Shown: in pieces, positions 6,482-6,903 of the stretch | Position numbering within the stretch: the first letter of the stretch is position 1 | Layout of the letters: the number at the start of each line of letters is the position of its first letter | From: Mesenet sp031546805 | GTDB lineage: Bacteria; Pseudomonadota; Alphaproteobacteria; Rickettsiales; Anaplasmataceae | Direction: 5' to 3' | Length of the DNA stretch: 6,903 nucleotides | Assembly: GCA_031546805.1 (NCBI GenBank) | Contig: JAVBJW010000011.1 | Span: 1 to 6,903 of the forward strand | Program-made: the position numbers and the translations under genes | Notes under the pieces: generated by a model | Told to the model about the DNA's origin: nothing | What the model saw: the letters and a program-made list of their open reading frames with translations, nothing else | Database searches by the model: none

Positions 6482-6903
6482 ATGGAAAGAATAAACAACA
6501 GCGATCATTTGCGAAATTGCTTAGTAGCATTTGAAAAAATTAAAAAAATACCTCATTTAGGCAAAATTATACAAGGGTGTAGAGAAAGGAATTTTAAAGT
6601 GGGTTTAGATTACATTAATAAATATGGTAGAAAAAATAATATAGAACAACTAATCCAAGAACTGCAAAGTGTTAAGAGGCTTTGTGATCCTAATGAATAT
6701 CAATCTTTTATACCTGAAACTTTATTAGATATTGTAAAGTATATGGTAGAGCCATTTATGAGAACACAGTTTAAAGTAGGAGCTTTAAGTGGTTTGATTT
6801 GTCAGGCAATGCATAGTGAACTTAAAAAGGAAGTATCACTAGAAGATATTGTATCACCAGAAGCAGCTTCAATACTTAGTAATCAAGATGCAGTAAATCT
6901 TAG
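6482..6903 (+). pseudogene. Detached 3' part of the ankyrin-repeat gene in the -1 frame, 3'-partial
   Basis: This frame is open from 6407 to the right edge. Its first ATG is 6482, which lacks a convincing ribosome site (preceded by CTGAATGGCAT). From the ATG, 140 residues are visible, all soluble and mostly helical; recognisable segments include MERINNSDHLRNC, VGLDYINKYGRKNNIEQL and LLDIVKYMVEPFMRTQ. In the same frame just upstream, CANLTEW reads as a natural continuation of the ankyrin protein's last helix (YLKTFVTLLI). Restoring one T in the run at 6456-6458 would join the two frames. I therefore read it as the C-terminal region of the upstream ankyrin gene, separated by a one-base deletion, rather than as an independent gene. 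Its long stop-free run suggests a recent break, a sequencing error, or frameshift expression. Independent translation from 6482 cannot be excluded. The function of this C-terminal domain is unknown. Confidence 0.65.

Overview
The window is AT-rich, and every supported gene lies on the + strand. Ankyrin repeats, membrane-hairpin N-termini, long low-complexity coiled coils, recently shared gene segments and one apparent frameshift together suggest the accessory genome of an intracellular Rickettsiales-type alphaproteobacterium. Wolbachia or a close relative fits best. This is a judgement from protein style and composition; no diagnostic housekeeping gene is present.

Layout. (1) Positions 2-1240 hold the 3' part of a gene that enters from the left edge. 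Its frame stays open upstream of the first visible ATG (206), and the extra stretch codes for a Ser/Asp/Glu-rich acidic segment. It ends in a probable intrinsic terminator (1233-1260). (2) A sigma70-like promoter (1312-1341) then precedes a tight run of genes. The first is a 743-residue unrecognised protein (1370-3601). It is followed 27 bases later by a 678-residue J-domain protein with two N-terminal membrane segments (3629-5665). The two proteins are unrelated over most of their length but share almost the same C-terminal module, a charged coiled coil plus a small conserved domain. (3) An ankyrin-repeat protein with its own N-terminal membrane hairpin follows (5721-6470). Its frame stops early, and the rest of the protein appears to continue in the -1 frame to the right edge (6482-6903), so the gene looks frameshifted.

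How the parts may work together (inference): the J-domain protein should recruit DnaK-type Hsp70 to a membrane. The 743-residue protein carries the same C-terminal coiled-coil module, so the two could bind each other or a common partner. The membrane-anchored ankyrin protein would add another protein-binding surface. A host-interaction or envelope-associated role is plausible but not shown by the sequence.

Most notable signals: the mosaic 3' repeat shared by the two middle genes; a strong internal Shine-Dalgarno and ATG in the J-domain gene that could give a soluble form lacking the membrane hairpin; and the frame break in the ankyrin gene, with a correctly phased TTTAAAG heptamer just upstream. 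No gap between genes exceeds 300 bases. No RNA gene, CRISPR array, insertion sequence or attachment site was seen.
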